Positions 1-8,540 of a DNA stretch of 64,000 nt are shown here, in pieces. This DNA comes from Thalassospira indica (GTDB taxonomy: Bacteria; Pseudomonadota; Alphaproteobacteria; Rhodospirillales; Thalassospiraceae), in contig NZ_CP031555.1 of assembly GCF_003403095.1 (NCBI RefSeq), positions 4,156,001-4,220,000 of the forward strand, given 5' to 3'. Below the pieces are notes generated by a model. That model did not search any database. It was given only the letters and a program-made list of their open reading frames with translations, and was not told the DNA's origin. Position numbers and translations under genes: made by a program. Position 1 is the first letter of the stretch. Every line of letters begins with the position of its first letter.

Positions 1-2055
1 CTTCAGATTTCCCCGCTTCTCGACATCACCATCCTGCAAGGGTTGGCCATTCTGTGTTTGGCCGCGGTCATTGTGTTCACCATCTTCCGGCTGCGTGGTA
101 CGGTCTGGCGCGGGGTGGTGATGGTACTGGTTCTTTTGGCCCTTCTGGCACCGCAATTTACCGACCGCGAAAGCGAAAAGCTCAGCGATATTATTCTGGT
201 GCTGGTCGACAGGTCGGCGAGTCAGAATATCAGCAACCGCGCAGAACAAACCGATGCGGCAATTGCCGAGCTGAAAGATCGCTTTGCTGATGATCCGTCT
301 GTCGAACTGCGATTTGAAGATGTTCCGGGCGATACCGATACCCGCATGTTTGCCGTCCTTGACCGGTTGCTGGGCGGGTTGCCACGCGAACGGCTGGGTG
401 GGGTCATGATGATTACCGATGGGCAGGTTCATGACGTGCCAAGCAGCCTTGATCTGAACGCGCCCTTGCATGTTTTGATCAGTGGCGGGCGCGATGAACG
501 TGATCGCCGGTTGGTCATTCGCCAAAGTGCCGATTACGGCATTGTTGGCAAGGATGCCGAATTCATGATCGAGGCGGTCGATCCGCAATTGCCCCCTGGC
601 ACGGCGATCCCGGTTCGGATGCTGCTTGAAGACGGTACGGAACGCGAAATTGCCCTGCCCGCCAACGAACAACGCCGGGTCACCATCCCGGTGCCGCATG
701 CCGGATCGGTTCTTGCCGAATTGCGCATGGATACGCTTGAGGAAGAAACCGACAAGTCCAACAACCGTCTGATCCTTGAAACCACCGGCGTGCGTGATCG
801 GTTACGCGTGTTGTTGTTGTCTGGCGAACCCCACCCGGGCGAGCGTGCCTGGCGTAACCTTTTGCGGGCTGATCCGGGGGTGGACCTTGTGCATTTCACG
901 ATTTTGCGCCCGCCAGAAAAGGGTGACGACACACCGATCAATGAACTGGCGCTGATCCCGTTTCCGATCCGTGACCTGTTTGAAGTCCGCCTGCGTCAAT
1001 TTGATCTGATCATTTTTGACCGCTATCAGATGCGCGGCGTCTTGCCGCCGCACTATCTTGAAAAGGTGGTTGATTTCGTCAAATGGGGTGGCGCGGCACT
1101 GGTCGTCGCCGGGCCGGAATATGTCGGGCCGGACGGGCTTGCCAGCACGGCATTGGATGATCTGATGCCTGCCACTCCGACCGGCCGGGTTATCGAACAG
1201 GCCTTTGTCCCGCGTGTTAATCAGGCTGGCCGCCTGCACCCGGTTACAACCGCCATTGCCGGATCCCCCAACACGCCCCCGAAATGGGGCCAATGGTATC
1301 GTCAGATCGAAACGCGTATTTCTGATCCCGATGCCATGACGCTTTTGACCGGTGTCGATGACCTGCCCCTTTTGACCATGCAGCGGGTCGAGGAAGGGCG
1401 TGTGGCAATGCTGAGTTCCGATCAGATGTGGCTTTGGCAGCGTGGCCATGATGGCGGTGGCCCTGTGGCAGAATTGCTGCGGCGCTTGTCACACTGGCTG
1501 ATGAAGGAACCTGCCCTTGATGAAAACACCGTCCTGACCGAACGCAGCCCGGATGGCGAAAGCTTGATCCTCAATTGGCGCAAGATCGGCGCAGCCCCCG
1601 AAGCAGCCAGCGTGATCAATCCGGAAACCGGTGAACAGATCAATGCGCCGTTTGAACAACTGCCCGATCAATCCTGGCAGGCGACTGTTCCGATTGAGAC
1701 CCGCGGTCTGATCCGGGTTCGGGTGCGTGATCAGGATGATCGCAGCCAAACCGCGTTGCATGTCGACCGTGATGTCCTGACCGCCGAAACCCGAAATACC
1801 AACTCCACCCCGGATCTTTTGGCTGGGCTGGTGGCAGAAAATGATGGTTATATCGGCCGGATCGAAGATGGGTTGCCCGATTTCCGCCGTGTGCCCGATG
1901 ACCGTATCTGGCATGGCAGCAACTGGGCCGGGTTCCTTCAGACCAACAGTTTCAAGACCGTGATTGGCGGCATTACAAACTTGCTGCCGATCCCGTTTGT
2001 CGCGCTTTTGATCGGGGCGATCTGTTTGTTGGGCTGGCGGGTCGAAAGCAAGTGA
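1..2055 (+). CDS. Membrane protein with VWA-like and GATase1-like regions, 5' end outside window
   Basis: The reading frame is open to the first base of the window, so the gene almost certainly starts upstream. A TTG at 43 is only an internal possibility. The visible part opens with hydrophobic segments, followed by VLVDRSAS, which resembles the metal-site motif of von Willebrand A domains. A class-I glutamine-amidotransferase-like fold follows around FDLIIFDRYQM and the GGAALVVAGPEY region. The protein ends with one hydrophobic helix (LLPIPFVALLIGAICLLGW). This arrangement is known for large membrane proteins in MoxR/DUF58/DUF4159 gene clusters, but those partners would lie to the left and are not visible. 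The catalytic triad of true amidotransferases is not evident, so an enzymatic role is not claimed. The stop codon abuts the stop of the convergent LysR gene. Confidence 0.75.
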   Translation, partial: LQISPLLDITILQGLAILCLAAVIVFTIFRLRGTVWRGVVMVLVLLALLAPQFTDRESEKLSDIILVLVDRSASQNISNRAEQTDAAIAELKDRFADDPSVELRFEDVPGDTDTRMFAVLDRLLGGLPRERLGGVMMITDGQVHDVPSSLDLNAPLHVLISGGRDERDRRLVIRQSADYGIVGKDAEFMIEAVDPQLPPGTAIPVRMLLEDGTEREIALPANEQRRVTIPVPHAGSVLAELRMDTLEEETDKSNNRLILETTGVRDRLRVLLLSGEPHPGERAWRNLLRADPGVDLVHFTILRPPEKGDDTPINELALIPFPIRDLFEVRLRQFDLIIFDRYQMRGVLPPHYLEKVVDFVKWGGAALVVAGPEYVGPDGLASTALDDLMPATPTGRVIEQAFVPRVNQAGRLHPVTTAIAGSPNTPPKWGQWYRQIETRISDPDAMTLLTGVDDLPLLTMQRVEEGRVAMLSSDQMWLWQRGHDGGGPVAELLRRLSHWLMKEPALDENTVLTERSPDGESLILNWRKIGAAPEAASVINPETGEQINAPFEQLPDQSWQATVPIETRGLIRVRVRDQDDRSQTALHVDRDVLTAETRNTNSTPDLLAGLVAENDGYIGRIEDGLPDFRRVPDDRIWHGSNWAGFLQTNSFKTVIGGITNLLPIPFVALLIGAICLLGWRVESK

Positions 2056-3021
2056 TTAGGGCCGTGGTCTTTGACGACCGCGCCCTTCATGGTATTCCGC
2101 ACAGGCTTCCTGATGGAAGTTGCACAATCCGCCTTTGAATTTTTCGACCAGAAAATCGATGAAGACACGCACCTTGCTGGGCAGGTGGCGGCGTTCAGGA
2201 TAGACCGCATAAATACCACCACTGCTGAGCGGATCGTAATCATGAAGGATGCGGACAAGACGCCCTTCGCTCAGCGCCTCTGCAACGATGAATTCCGGTT
2301 CACGGGCAATGCCAAGGCCGCGAATGGCCGCGACGGAGGTGAATTCACCATTGTTGCATGACATCACCGGATTAACCCGGACTGAGACCTGCCCATCAGG
2401 TCCGTCAAAGTCCCAGATATTGGGGCTTGGCACGTTGGTGTAGGAAATCGTTCGATGCTCGGCCAGTTCCTGTGGCGTTTTGGGTTCGCCATACTGTTCC
2501 AGATACCCCGGTGATGCCACGACATGTCCGGTGAAGTCGGCCAGTTTGCGGGCAATCAGGCTTGAATCCTTAAGCCGGGTGATGCGGATCGCCATATCAA
2601 TCCCCTCGGCCACCAGATCGACCATATGGTCCGCCAGATGGATATCGACATGCAGCCCGGGATACTTATCCATGAACTCTGTCACCAGTTGCGGCAGATA
2701 CATCTGCCCAAAGGTCAGGGGGGCTGAAATACGCAATGTGCCGCGCGGCGTTCCACGCAAATCCGTCAGGGCATGTTCGGCTGTTTCAATTTCTTCAACC
2801 ACACGCGCGCAGTGCTGATAGAAGGTCGACCCGGCATCTGTCAGGCTAAGACGCCGCGTGGTGCGGTTCAGAAGCCGGATGCCAAGATTGTCTTCAAGCT
2901 TGGTTACATGTTTGCTGACCGCGGATTTGGACATGCCAAGCTTGCGCGCCGCGCCGGAAAAACTGCGTTCCTCGACGACACGGGCAAAGACGGTCATGCC
3001 GTCAAGATTTCCGATCAGCAT
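2056..3021 (-). CDS. LysR-family transcriptional regulator
   Basis: A 321-aa LysR-type regulator. The N-terminal winged helix-turn-helix is clear (FSGAARKLGMSKSAVSKHV, then LEDNLGIRLLNRTTRRLSLT), and a periplasmic-binding-protein-like effector domain follows (TLRISAPLTFGQMYLPQLV onward). The sequence is closest in style to the DsdC/AaeR-like LysR group often annotated as 'LysR substrate-binding'. The start at MLIGNLDG is preferred because LysR proteins normally begin only a few residues before the first helix; the frame remains open 18 codons further upstream. The gene is divergent from the glutathione transferase-family gene at 3172, with about 150 bp between them, so that gene is the natural candidate target. 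The inducer cannot be told from sequence. Confidence 0.93.
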   Translation of the reverse strand: MLIGNLDGMTVFARVVEERSFSGAARKLGMSKSAVSKHVTKLEDNLGIRLLNRTTRRLSLTDAGSTFYQHCARVVEEIETAEHALTDLRGTPRGTLRISAPLTFGQMYLPQLVTEFMDKYPGLHVDIHLADHMVDLVAEGIDMAIRITRLKDSSLIARKLADFTGHVVASPGYLEQYGEPKTPQELAEHRTISYTNVPSPNIWDFDGPDGQVSVRVNPVMSCNNGEFTSVAAIRGLGIAREPEFIVAEALSEGRLVRILHDYDPLSSGGIYAVYPERRHLPSKVRVFIDFLVEKFKGGLCNFHQEACAEYHEGRGRQRPRP

Positions 3022-3171
3022 TATGCGGCTCCTGAGCGGGGTACTGTTGCGCGATTCGAAACAAATTAATGTCACATCAACGGATTGTCTTCAACGCGCA
3101 AATAAGCACAATAAAGCTTAACCGCGGCAGAATGCCTGCCAGAACCGATTAACAAAATTTGGGAAACGGAC

Positions 3172-4119
3172 ATGGGATTACTTGTCGACGGAGTCTGGCA
3201 CGACAAATGGTATGACACCAAAAGCAACGGCGGAAAATTCAAACGCCAGGATTCAGCTTTTCGCAACTGGGTGTCTGCCGATCAGAATGCCGAGTTCCCG
3301 GCCGAAAAGGGCCGCTACCACCTGTATGTATCCTACGCCTGTCCCTGGGCACATCGCACGCTGATCTTCCGTGCCCTTAAAGGACTGGAAGACATGATCA
3401 GTGTATCGGTCGTGCACTGGCACATGGGCGAGAACGGCTGGAAGTTTGATCGCGATGCGGGCCTTCCCGACCATCTCGAAGACCGTGACTTCATGCATCA
3501 GGTCTATACCGATGCGATGTCTGATTACACTGGTCGCGTCACCGTGCCGGTGCTTTGGGACAAGAAGACCAACAAGCTGGTCAGCAATGAGTCGGCTGAA
3601 ATCATCCGCATGCTGAACAGCGCGTTTGACGATCTTGGCGCAACAGAGGTTGATTTCTATCCCGAAGATTTGCGGACCGAAATCGATGAAGTGAACGAGC
3701 GGGTTTATCACGATGTGAATAACGGCGTTTACAAGTCCGGCTTTGCCACCACGCAATCCGCCTATGAAGAAGCCGTCACCACGCTTTTTGATGCGCTGGA
3801 CTGGCTTGAAGAATGCCTTTCAAAGCAACGCTACCTTGTTGGCAACCAGCTTACCGAAGCTGACTGGCGCCTGTTCACGACCTTGTTGCGCTTTGATCCG
3901 GTCTATCACGGCCATTTCAAATGCAACCTGCGCAAGCTGAACGAATATCCCAATCTTTGGGCTTATACCCGCGATCTGTATCAGCACCCGGGGATCAAAG
4001 AGACGGTCTTTATGAACCATATCAAGGGCCACTATTACGAAAGCCACCCGACGATCAATCCGTCCGGCGTGGTGCCATTGGGCCCGGTCCTGGACCTTGA
4101 TGAACCGCATGGCCGCTAA
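3172..4119 (+). CDS. Glutathionyl-hydroquinone reductase-like glutathione S-transferase
   Basis: A 315-aa protein of the Xi-class/ECM4-YqjG glutathione transferase family. These enzymes reduce glutathionyl-hydroquinones through a cysteine. The motif YACPWAH (Cys at about residue 57) is the family active site, set in a thioredoxin-like N-terminal domain; the helical C-terminal domain contains LTEADWRLFTTLLRFDPVY, also typical. Length matches the family (about 310-330 aa). The ATG follows 'GGGAAACGGAC', giving a modest ribosome site. It is a single gene divergent from a LysR regulator and ends at a bidirectional terminator shared with the F0 ATP synthase operon. The substrate in vivo is not known. 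Confidence 0.92.
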   Translation: MGLLVDGVWHDKWYDTKSNGGKFKRQDSAFRNWVSADQNAEFPAEKGRYHLYVSYACPWAHRTLIFRALKGLEDMISVSVVHWHMGENGWKFDRDAGLPDHLEDRDFMHQVYTDAMSDYTGRVTVPVLWDKKTNKLVSNESAEIIRMLNSAFDDLGATEVDFYPEDLRTEIDEVNERVYHDVNNGVYKSGFATTQSAYEEAVTTLFDALDWLEECLSKQRYLVGNQLTEADWRLFTTLLRFDPVYHGHFKCNLRKLNEYPNLWAYTRDLYQHPGIKETVFMNHIKGHYYESHPTINPSGVVPLGPVLDLDEPHGR

Positions 4120-4155
4120 CATTTGTCCTGATCCTCAGCCGGACTGTCGAACAAT

Positions 4156-4186
4156 AAAAAACCCCGCAGCATCGCTGCGGGGTTTT
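4156..4186. terminator. Bidirectional intrinsic terminator between GST gene and atp operon
   Basis: Stem ACCCCGCAGC / GCTGCGGGGT with an ATC loop, flanked by A-runs on the left and T-runs on the right, so it can act on both strands. It lies between the convergent GST-like gene and atpF. Confidence 0.9.
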
Positions 4187-4208
4187 CAGTTTCCGGAAAC
4201 CGGAAAAA

Positions 4209-4712
4209 TCAGTTCAGACGACCTTTGAGTTCCGCGATCGCGCTATCAACCAACTCGTCTGCCTTTGCACCAGAAACCTTGTCACTGACAAGGGCCATGG
4301 TGGCCTTGGCTGCGATTTCGGCAACATGTGCACGAACTTCGGCAATAGCCTGGCTTTCGAGGTTGGAGATACGGTCCAGAGCTTGCTGTTCACGACGTTT
4401 GAGCGCCGCTTTCAGTTCCGCCTGGGCGTTCTCGAGCATACGGTCGGCTTCCACCTTGGCATGCGCACGGATTTCGTCAGCTTCCTTAAGCGCTTCACGC
4501 TGTTTGGCCTGATAATTGGCCAGAAGCTCCTGGGCTTCTTCGCGAAGACGCTGTGCTTCGTCCAGTTCGTCAGAAATCTTCTGTGCACGTTTATCAAGTG
4601 CAGCAGAGATTCCTTTGACGGCTTTGAAACCGCCAAAACCGACGACCAGCACGAAAGAAAGCGTGGTCCAGGTGTATGGATCGGTAAGGAAAGTAACCTC
4701 TTGGGTTGCCAT
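4209..4712 (-). CDS. atpF: ATP synthase F0 subunit b
   Basis: A 167-aa F0 b subunit, part of the peripheral stalk that ties F1 to subunit a. One N-terminal membrane helix (TWTTLSFVLVVGFGGF) is followed by a long charged coiled coil rich in Ala, Glu, Lys and Arg (ALDKRAQKISDELDEAQ onward). It is the last gene of the operon atpI-B-E-b'-b, 4 bp after the b' gene. Alphaproteobacteria carry two different b-type subunits, consistent with the heterodimeric b/b' stalk. The F1 operon is not in the window, as usual for this class. Confidence 0.95.
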   Translation of the reverse strand: MATQEVTFLTDPYTWTTLSFVLVVGFGGFKAVKGISAALDKRAQKISDELDEAQRLREEAQELLANYQAKQREALKEADEIRAHAKVEADRMLENAQAELKAALKRREQQALDRISNLESQAIAEVRAHVAEIAAKATMALVSDKVSGAKADELVDSAIAELKGRLN

Positions 4713-4716
4713 TGTC

Positions 4717-5202
4717 TTACTCTCCTACGATTGCCGAAACAGCCTTGTCGGCAGTTTTGGCCTGAACCTTGACACCGATAAGTTTGTCGGTTGCTTCACG
4801 GGCAATTTCCGATGCTGCTTCTGCAACACCCGTCATTGCATCCGCTTTGGCGTCCGCAATTGCCTTCTCGGCATCAGATGTCTTTTTAGACAGCTTCTTG
4901 ACCATAGCTTCGGTTTTCTTGGCTTGCTCTGCAGCAGCCTTTTCCGATGCTTCGCGAATGTCGGCCTGAGCGGCTTCACGAGCTTCTGCCAGAGCAGCCT
5001 CGTATTTCGCGATGGCGGCATCGGTTTCGTCCTTCAACGCCCGAGCCTTGCCAAGGTTGTCTTCGATGGTTTTTTGACGGCGTTCAAGAACTTCACCAAC
5101 CTTAGGCAGCGCAATTCTCGACATCAGGAAATACAAGATGGCGAAAATAACGAACAGCCAGAAGATCTGTTCCGAGAACGTCGCAATATCAAACTGCGGC
5201 AT
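4717..5202 (-). CDS. atpF': ATP synthase F0 subunit b'
   Basis: A 161-aa second b-type subunit (b', also called AtpG or AtpX in some annotations). The N-terminal helix (FSEQIFWLFVIFAILYFLMS) and the following RIALPKVGEVLERRQKTIE are the family signature; the remainder is an Ala/Glu/Lys coiled coil. It lies between atpE and atpF in the same orientation and forms the peripheral stalk as a heterodimer with subunit b. In this family the b' form typically precedes b in the operon, as here. Confidence 0.94.
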   Translation of the reverse strand: MPQFDIATFSEQIFWLFVIFAILYFLMSRIALPKVGEVLERRQKTIEDNLGKARALKDETDAAIAKYEAALAEAREAAQADIREASEKAAAEQAKKTEAMVKKLSKKTSDAEKAIADAKADAMTGVAEAASEIAREATDKLIGVKVQAKTADKAVSAIVGE

Positions 5203-5276
5203 AGCCTACTCCCGAATTCAACGACGCCGGCGAGGGAGTGCCTCGCCGGGCCGTGTATTCGCGCAAAAGGCGCCGA

Positions 5277-5501
5277 TTAGCCGAACAGAACGATCAGCGC
5301 AACGACGAGTGCGAACAGTGCAATAGCTTCGGTAACAGCAAAGCCGATCCAGCCATACAGTTCAACGTCGCCTTTTGCAGCCGGGTTACGGCCAACAGTC
5401 GCAATCAGGCTCGACCAGATGTTACCAACACCGATACCGGCACCAATCATGCCAATAGCAGCCAGGCCAGCACCGATCATCTTAGCAGCATCGAGTTCCA
5501 T
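5277..5501 (-). CDS. atpE: ATP synthase F0 subunit c
   Basis: A 74-aa two-helix proteolipid that forms the rotating c ring. The first helix is Gly/Ala rich (AKMIGAGLAAIGMIGAGIGVGN); the polar loop contains the conserved RNP (GRNPAAKGD); the second helix carries the proton-binding carboxylate as Glu in FAVTEAIALFALVVAL. Length and motifs match alphaproteobacterial c subunits. It sits between atpB and the b' gene in the F0 operon. Confidence 0.97.
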   Translation of the reverse strand: MELDAAKMIGAGLAAIGMIGAGIGVGNIWSSLIATVGRNPAAKGDVELYGWIGFAVTEAIALFALVVALIVLFG

Positions 5502-5561
5502 AACTTCACCCTTTCGAATTTCTTAAAGGCAATCAGAAGAGATCACACCAAACCACACACA

Positions 5562-6284
5562 TTAGTGCATGTGGATTGCATCATGGAGATAGATGCAGGT
5601 GAGAATTGTGTAGACATAAGCCTGAAGCGCAGCAATGCCGAACTCCAGAACAGTAATCCCCGTCAGCAAAGCAAACGGAAGCACGCCAAGAATGCCAATC
5701 AGGCCGACGAACCCACCGATAACTTTCAGCATGATGTGGCCGACGGTCATGTTCGCAAACAGTCGGATCGCCAAGCTGAACGGACGAGAGAAATAGGAAA
5801 TGATTTCGATCGGGATCAGAATGATCGCGGTCGCAATCGGCGCACCTTCAGGGAAGAACATCCGAAGGTAATGCGTGCCATGACGCATGAAGCCGATGAC
5901 CGTCACACCGAGGAAGATCACCAGAGCCATAGCAAAAGTAACAGCGATGTGGCTCGTAAAGGTAAAGCTGTGCGGGATCATGCCAAGCAGGTTCCCGAAC
6001 AGAACAAACATAAATAGCGTAAAGACAAACGGGAAATATTTGCGACCAGCGCTTCCTACGTTGTCCTTGAGCATATTGGCGACGAATTCATACATCACCT
6101 CGGCAGATCCCTGCCAACGGCCCGGAACAAGTGCGCCGCGACGCATCGAAAGCGTCATGAATCCCGTTACGAGAACGGCTGCGATCACCATCCAAAGTGC
6201 GGAGTTGGTGAAGGAAATATCAATGCCGGCAACCGAAAGTTCGGCCAAGGGCTTGATTTCAAACTGCTCTAGCGGTCCAGCCAC
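5562..6284 (-). CDS. atpB: ATP synthase F0 subunit a
   Basis: A 240-aa multi-helix membrane protein that forms the proton half-channels facing the c ring. The essential Arg is in FSLAIRLFANMTVGH, and LLGMIPHSFTFTSHI and FGIAALQAYVYTIL are characteristic segments. Length is normal. The gene follows atpI by 21 bp and precedes atpE by about 60 bp on the same strand. Confidence 0.97.
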   Translation of the reverse strand: MAGPLEQFEIKPLAELSVAGIDISFTNSALWMVIAAVLVTGFMTLSMRRGALVPGRWQGSAEVMYEFVANMLKDNVGSAGRKYFPFVFTLFMFVLFGNLLGMIPHSFTFTSHIAVTFAMALVIFLGVTVIGFMRHGTHYLRMFFPEGAPIATAIILIPIEIISYFSRPFSLAIRLFANMTVGHIMLKVIGGFVGLIGILGVLPFALLTGITVLEFGIAALQAYVYTILTCIYLHDAIHMH

Positions 6285-6305
6285 CGTAATCCTCGCTCAA
6301 TATTA

Positions 6306-6671
6306 TCAGGGTTCGGATTGGTCCCCGTTCCCCTGCTTGCGCTCCCCCATCGCACGACCAAGTCCGACAGCACTGTCAAAACCCTTGGCAACGCGATAAG
6401 CGTTCAAACCTCCGGCACCTGCCCCGAGAAAAACAAACAGAACAAGCAGCCAAGGTGTCGTATCAAGCACCCGATCCAGCGCCCAGCCGATCAGCAAGCC
6501 AACAAGAACCGCAGCGATCATTTCCGCCGAAATCCTCATGCCAAGCGCCATCCCTTGGGATGGTTTGCCGGTCGCCCGGTTCGGGCTGTGCAGTTCTTCT
6601 CGCTTGCCTGCTACGGCTGCCAGTTTGCTTTCAAGCTCTGCTAATGAAGCGCGATCTTTATCATCGCTCAT
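6306..6671 (-). CDS. atpI: ATP synthase accessory protein AtpI
   Basis: A 121-aa protein of the AtpI/AtpQ family, which assists assembly of the c ring or magnesium/c-ring insertion. Two membrane helices are visible (AEMIAAVLVGLLIGWALD and WLLVLFVFLGAGAGGLNAY) after a charged N-terminus. I chose MSDDKDRA as the start; the frame stays open 44 codons further, but that extension would run across the likely promoter at 6726-6754. It is the first gene of the F0 operon. Confidence 0.9.
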   Translation of the reverse strand: MSDDKDRASLAELESKLAAVAGKREELHSPNRATGKPSQGMALGMRISAEMIAAVLVGLLIGWALDRVLDTTPWLLVLFVFLGAGAGGLNAYRVAKGFDSAVGLGRAMGERKQGNGDQSEP

Positions 6672-7120
6672 TGTTGTGAACCCCGCTTTGGCAACCCTGC
6701 AAACGTCGCAAGGAAATGCGCGGGCAACATACTTAGCACCCCATGGGCTGTCAAGCTGTAAAACCCCGTCTGCCCCGGCCTCTGAAAACCGAAATAACAT
6801 CAATTATTTCAGCTGCTTAACCCCACAAATGTGAAGGAAAACACTTTTGACGTTAGGCAATAGTCGCACTCAAAAGAATTGACAGTGATCTGCGCCACTG
6901 TCCTGCAACCGGCGGTTTTCCTCGGTTCCTGCGGGTTTTATGCCCTTTGACATCGCAGACGATAAATTCGGCGTTTTTCAAAGTCCCTTGGCAATTTACC
7001 AAAATCGGAACCGTTTTTCGTCAAAACCATGAAATATCGACGGATTAAAGACGCTACGCCTTTCCGATTCACGACCGATGCCCGAAACACATTACGGGTG
7101 GCCGTACCCGCATAAACCAC
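6672..7120. other. Non-coding interval upstream of atpI
   Basis: About 450 bp without a credible gene. It holds the atp promoter at 6726-6754 and an inverted repeat GACAGTG / CACTGTC with an 8-nt loop at 6881-6902. No T-run follows the repeat, so it looks more like an operator or RNA hairpin than a terminator. Nothing else stands out. Confidence 0.6.
6726..6754 (-). promoter_or_regulatory. Likely sigma-70 promoter of the F0 ATP synthase operon
   Basis: Read on the minus strand: TTGACA (6749-6754), 17-bp spacer, TATGTT (6726-6731). The -35 is perfect and the -10 matches four of six. It would start transcription near 6719, about 48 nt before the atpI ATG. Confidence 0.65.
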
Positions 7121-8452
7121 TCAGACCTTGCGCACGCGAAGAGTGCGTTCACCATCGGTTTTTTGCCAACCGTCCGGCCTGGATGCCAACATCCAGTCGA
7201 ACTTGTGAAACAGCGCCCAGACTGCGCCAAGCGTATTGATCGCAATCGAATTCATATCAATCGGTTGGGTATCAAGAATTTCATCGCGCAAAATGGCAAC
7301 AAGCTCTGCGACCGTGTTCTTGCCGTCAAATACCGCCAGCAAGCGTGCCAGATCCGGCCCGCCCGTCAGATCAACCGCATTGCCCGTGCCATCTTCGATC
7401 AGAACCGGTTGACCGGAAAGAGCCACCAGATCATCAAAGAAGGTCTCGCTGGGCGATACAAAGAAGTACGGGGCAAGTTCCGCATCTGGCAGCATTTCGG
7501 CAGCTTGGCCCTTGTCCTCGCGGGTCAGGTAGAATGCGTGCAACGGCATGGCACCACTGAACCGTTCACAAAATGCCTGCTGATCGCGAAGCGGCTTGGC
7601 CGCCAGTTCGCGTAGCAATGCAGGATCACGCACCAGATTGTCTATCTTGTAATGGGCCTTGCCGGTTCCCCCGAACCCGAAGAAGCCTGTGAAGGCCGCG
7701 ACATGAAGGTCCGCAGAAGACGCGAAATCGTACACACCGTGAACGTCATAGGCGCACTCAACAGGATGAAGCAACAAATCAACGATTTCCGGATCGTTTT
7801 CAAGCAACCCTTTGATGAACCCCGCACCACCGCCCATTTTAAGCAGCATGTTGTCTTCGGGCAGGGCCGACAACAATGTCCGCGTCATCGCCAACTGTTG
7901 CAGCAGATCTTTGCCATCAAGTAACGGCGCGATCATTTTGCGCCACTCGGTCACGGCAAGGCGACCATGTTCGCCATACACCATGATGCCCATCGCACCA
8001 TCAGCCTTAAGCACCGAGGTCAGATCACGCAAACCTTCTTCCGGGTCTTCGAGATGATGCAATACACCGGCACAATTGATGTAATCAAACAGATCGGGTT
8101 TGGATTTGGTAAATTCCGAGATGGTTTGATTGACGTATTCGATATTTGAAAGACCGCGTGCCTCCGCCCGTGCACGGGCAACCCTAGTACTGGCCGTGGA
8201 CGGTTCAAGATAGGTCACCGATCCGCCGACACCGCCCAGTTGTTCGGCCAACCAGATCAGGGAATCGCCTGTGCCGCCACCAGCAACAAGTGCGCGGAAT
8301 TTGGCATCAAATTCCTTTGTGCCGCCAAAGCAGTAATGATTGACCCGTGACAGGGTATCGATTGGCGGCATTAACAGCCGGTCTTTTTCCTGCCCGGGAT
8401 CGCGCAAGGGATAGGGAAACTGTTCATAAAGCTCGCGCACTTTCTGGGACAT
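7121..8452 (-). CDS. Class I SAM-dependent methyltransferase (unknown substrate)
   Basis: A 443-aa protein with a Rossmann methyltransferase domain in its first half: the glycine-rich motif I is VAGGGTGDSLIWLAEQL, the acidic strand-2 end is VTYLEPS, and the motif IV region reads LFDYINCAGVLHHLEDPE. It begins with VRELYEQFPYP, a N-terminal signature seen in a group of uncharacterised bacterial methyltransferases. The C-terminal about 180 residues are not recognised and may be a target-binding region. The start at MSQKV is preferred because GAAGG lies just upstream; nine more codons are open before it. It is downstream of smc on the same strand, but 88 bp away, so co-transcription is only possible. 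The substrate cannot be named. Confidence 0.82.
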   Translation of the reverse strand: MSQKVRELYEQFPYPLRDPGQEKDRLLMPPIDTLSRVNHYCFGGTKEFDAKFRALVAGGGTGDSLIWLAEQLGGVGGSVTYLEPSTASTRVARARAEARGLSNIEYVNQTISEFTKSKPDLFDYINCAGVLHHLEDPEEGLRDLTSVLKADGAMGIMVYGEHGRLAVTEWRKMIAPLLDGKDLLQQLAMTRTLLSALPEDNMLLKMGGGAGFIKGLLENDPEIVDLLLHPVECAYDVHGVYDFASSADLHVAAFTGFFGFGGTGKAHYKIDNLVRDPALLRELAAKPLRDQQAFCERFSGAMPLHAFYLTREDKGQAAEMLPDAELAPYFFVSPSETFFDDLVALSGQPVLIEDGTGNAVDLTGGPDLARLLAVFDGKNTVAELVAILRDEILDTQPIDMNSIAINTLGAVWALFHKFDWMLASRPDGWQKTDGERTLRVRKV

Positions 8453-8540
8453 TCGACCTTCACCACCATTGAGTTTCAATGATGTTTAACATTGCGCGCC
8501 CTATCAGTTTATTAATGGAATGCTTAATAAGCGGCACGGA

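Noticed and set aside
5238-6017. Plus-strand open frame of about 260 codons opposite atpE/atpB
   Set aside because: It is very rich in Asn, His, Arg and Asp, has no start signal and is the mirror of conserved F0 genes.
6938-7120. 60-codon open frame after the methyltransferase gene
   Set aside because: No ribosome site, basic and random composition, and no conserved segment.
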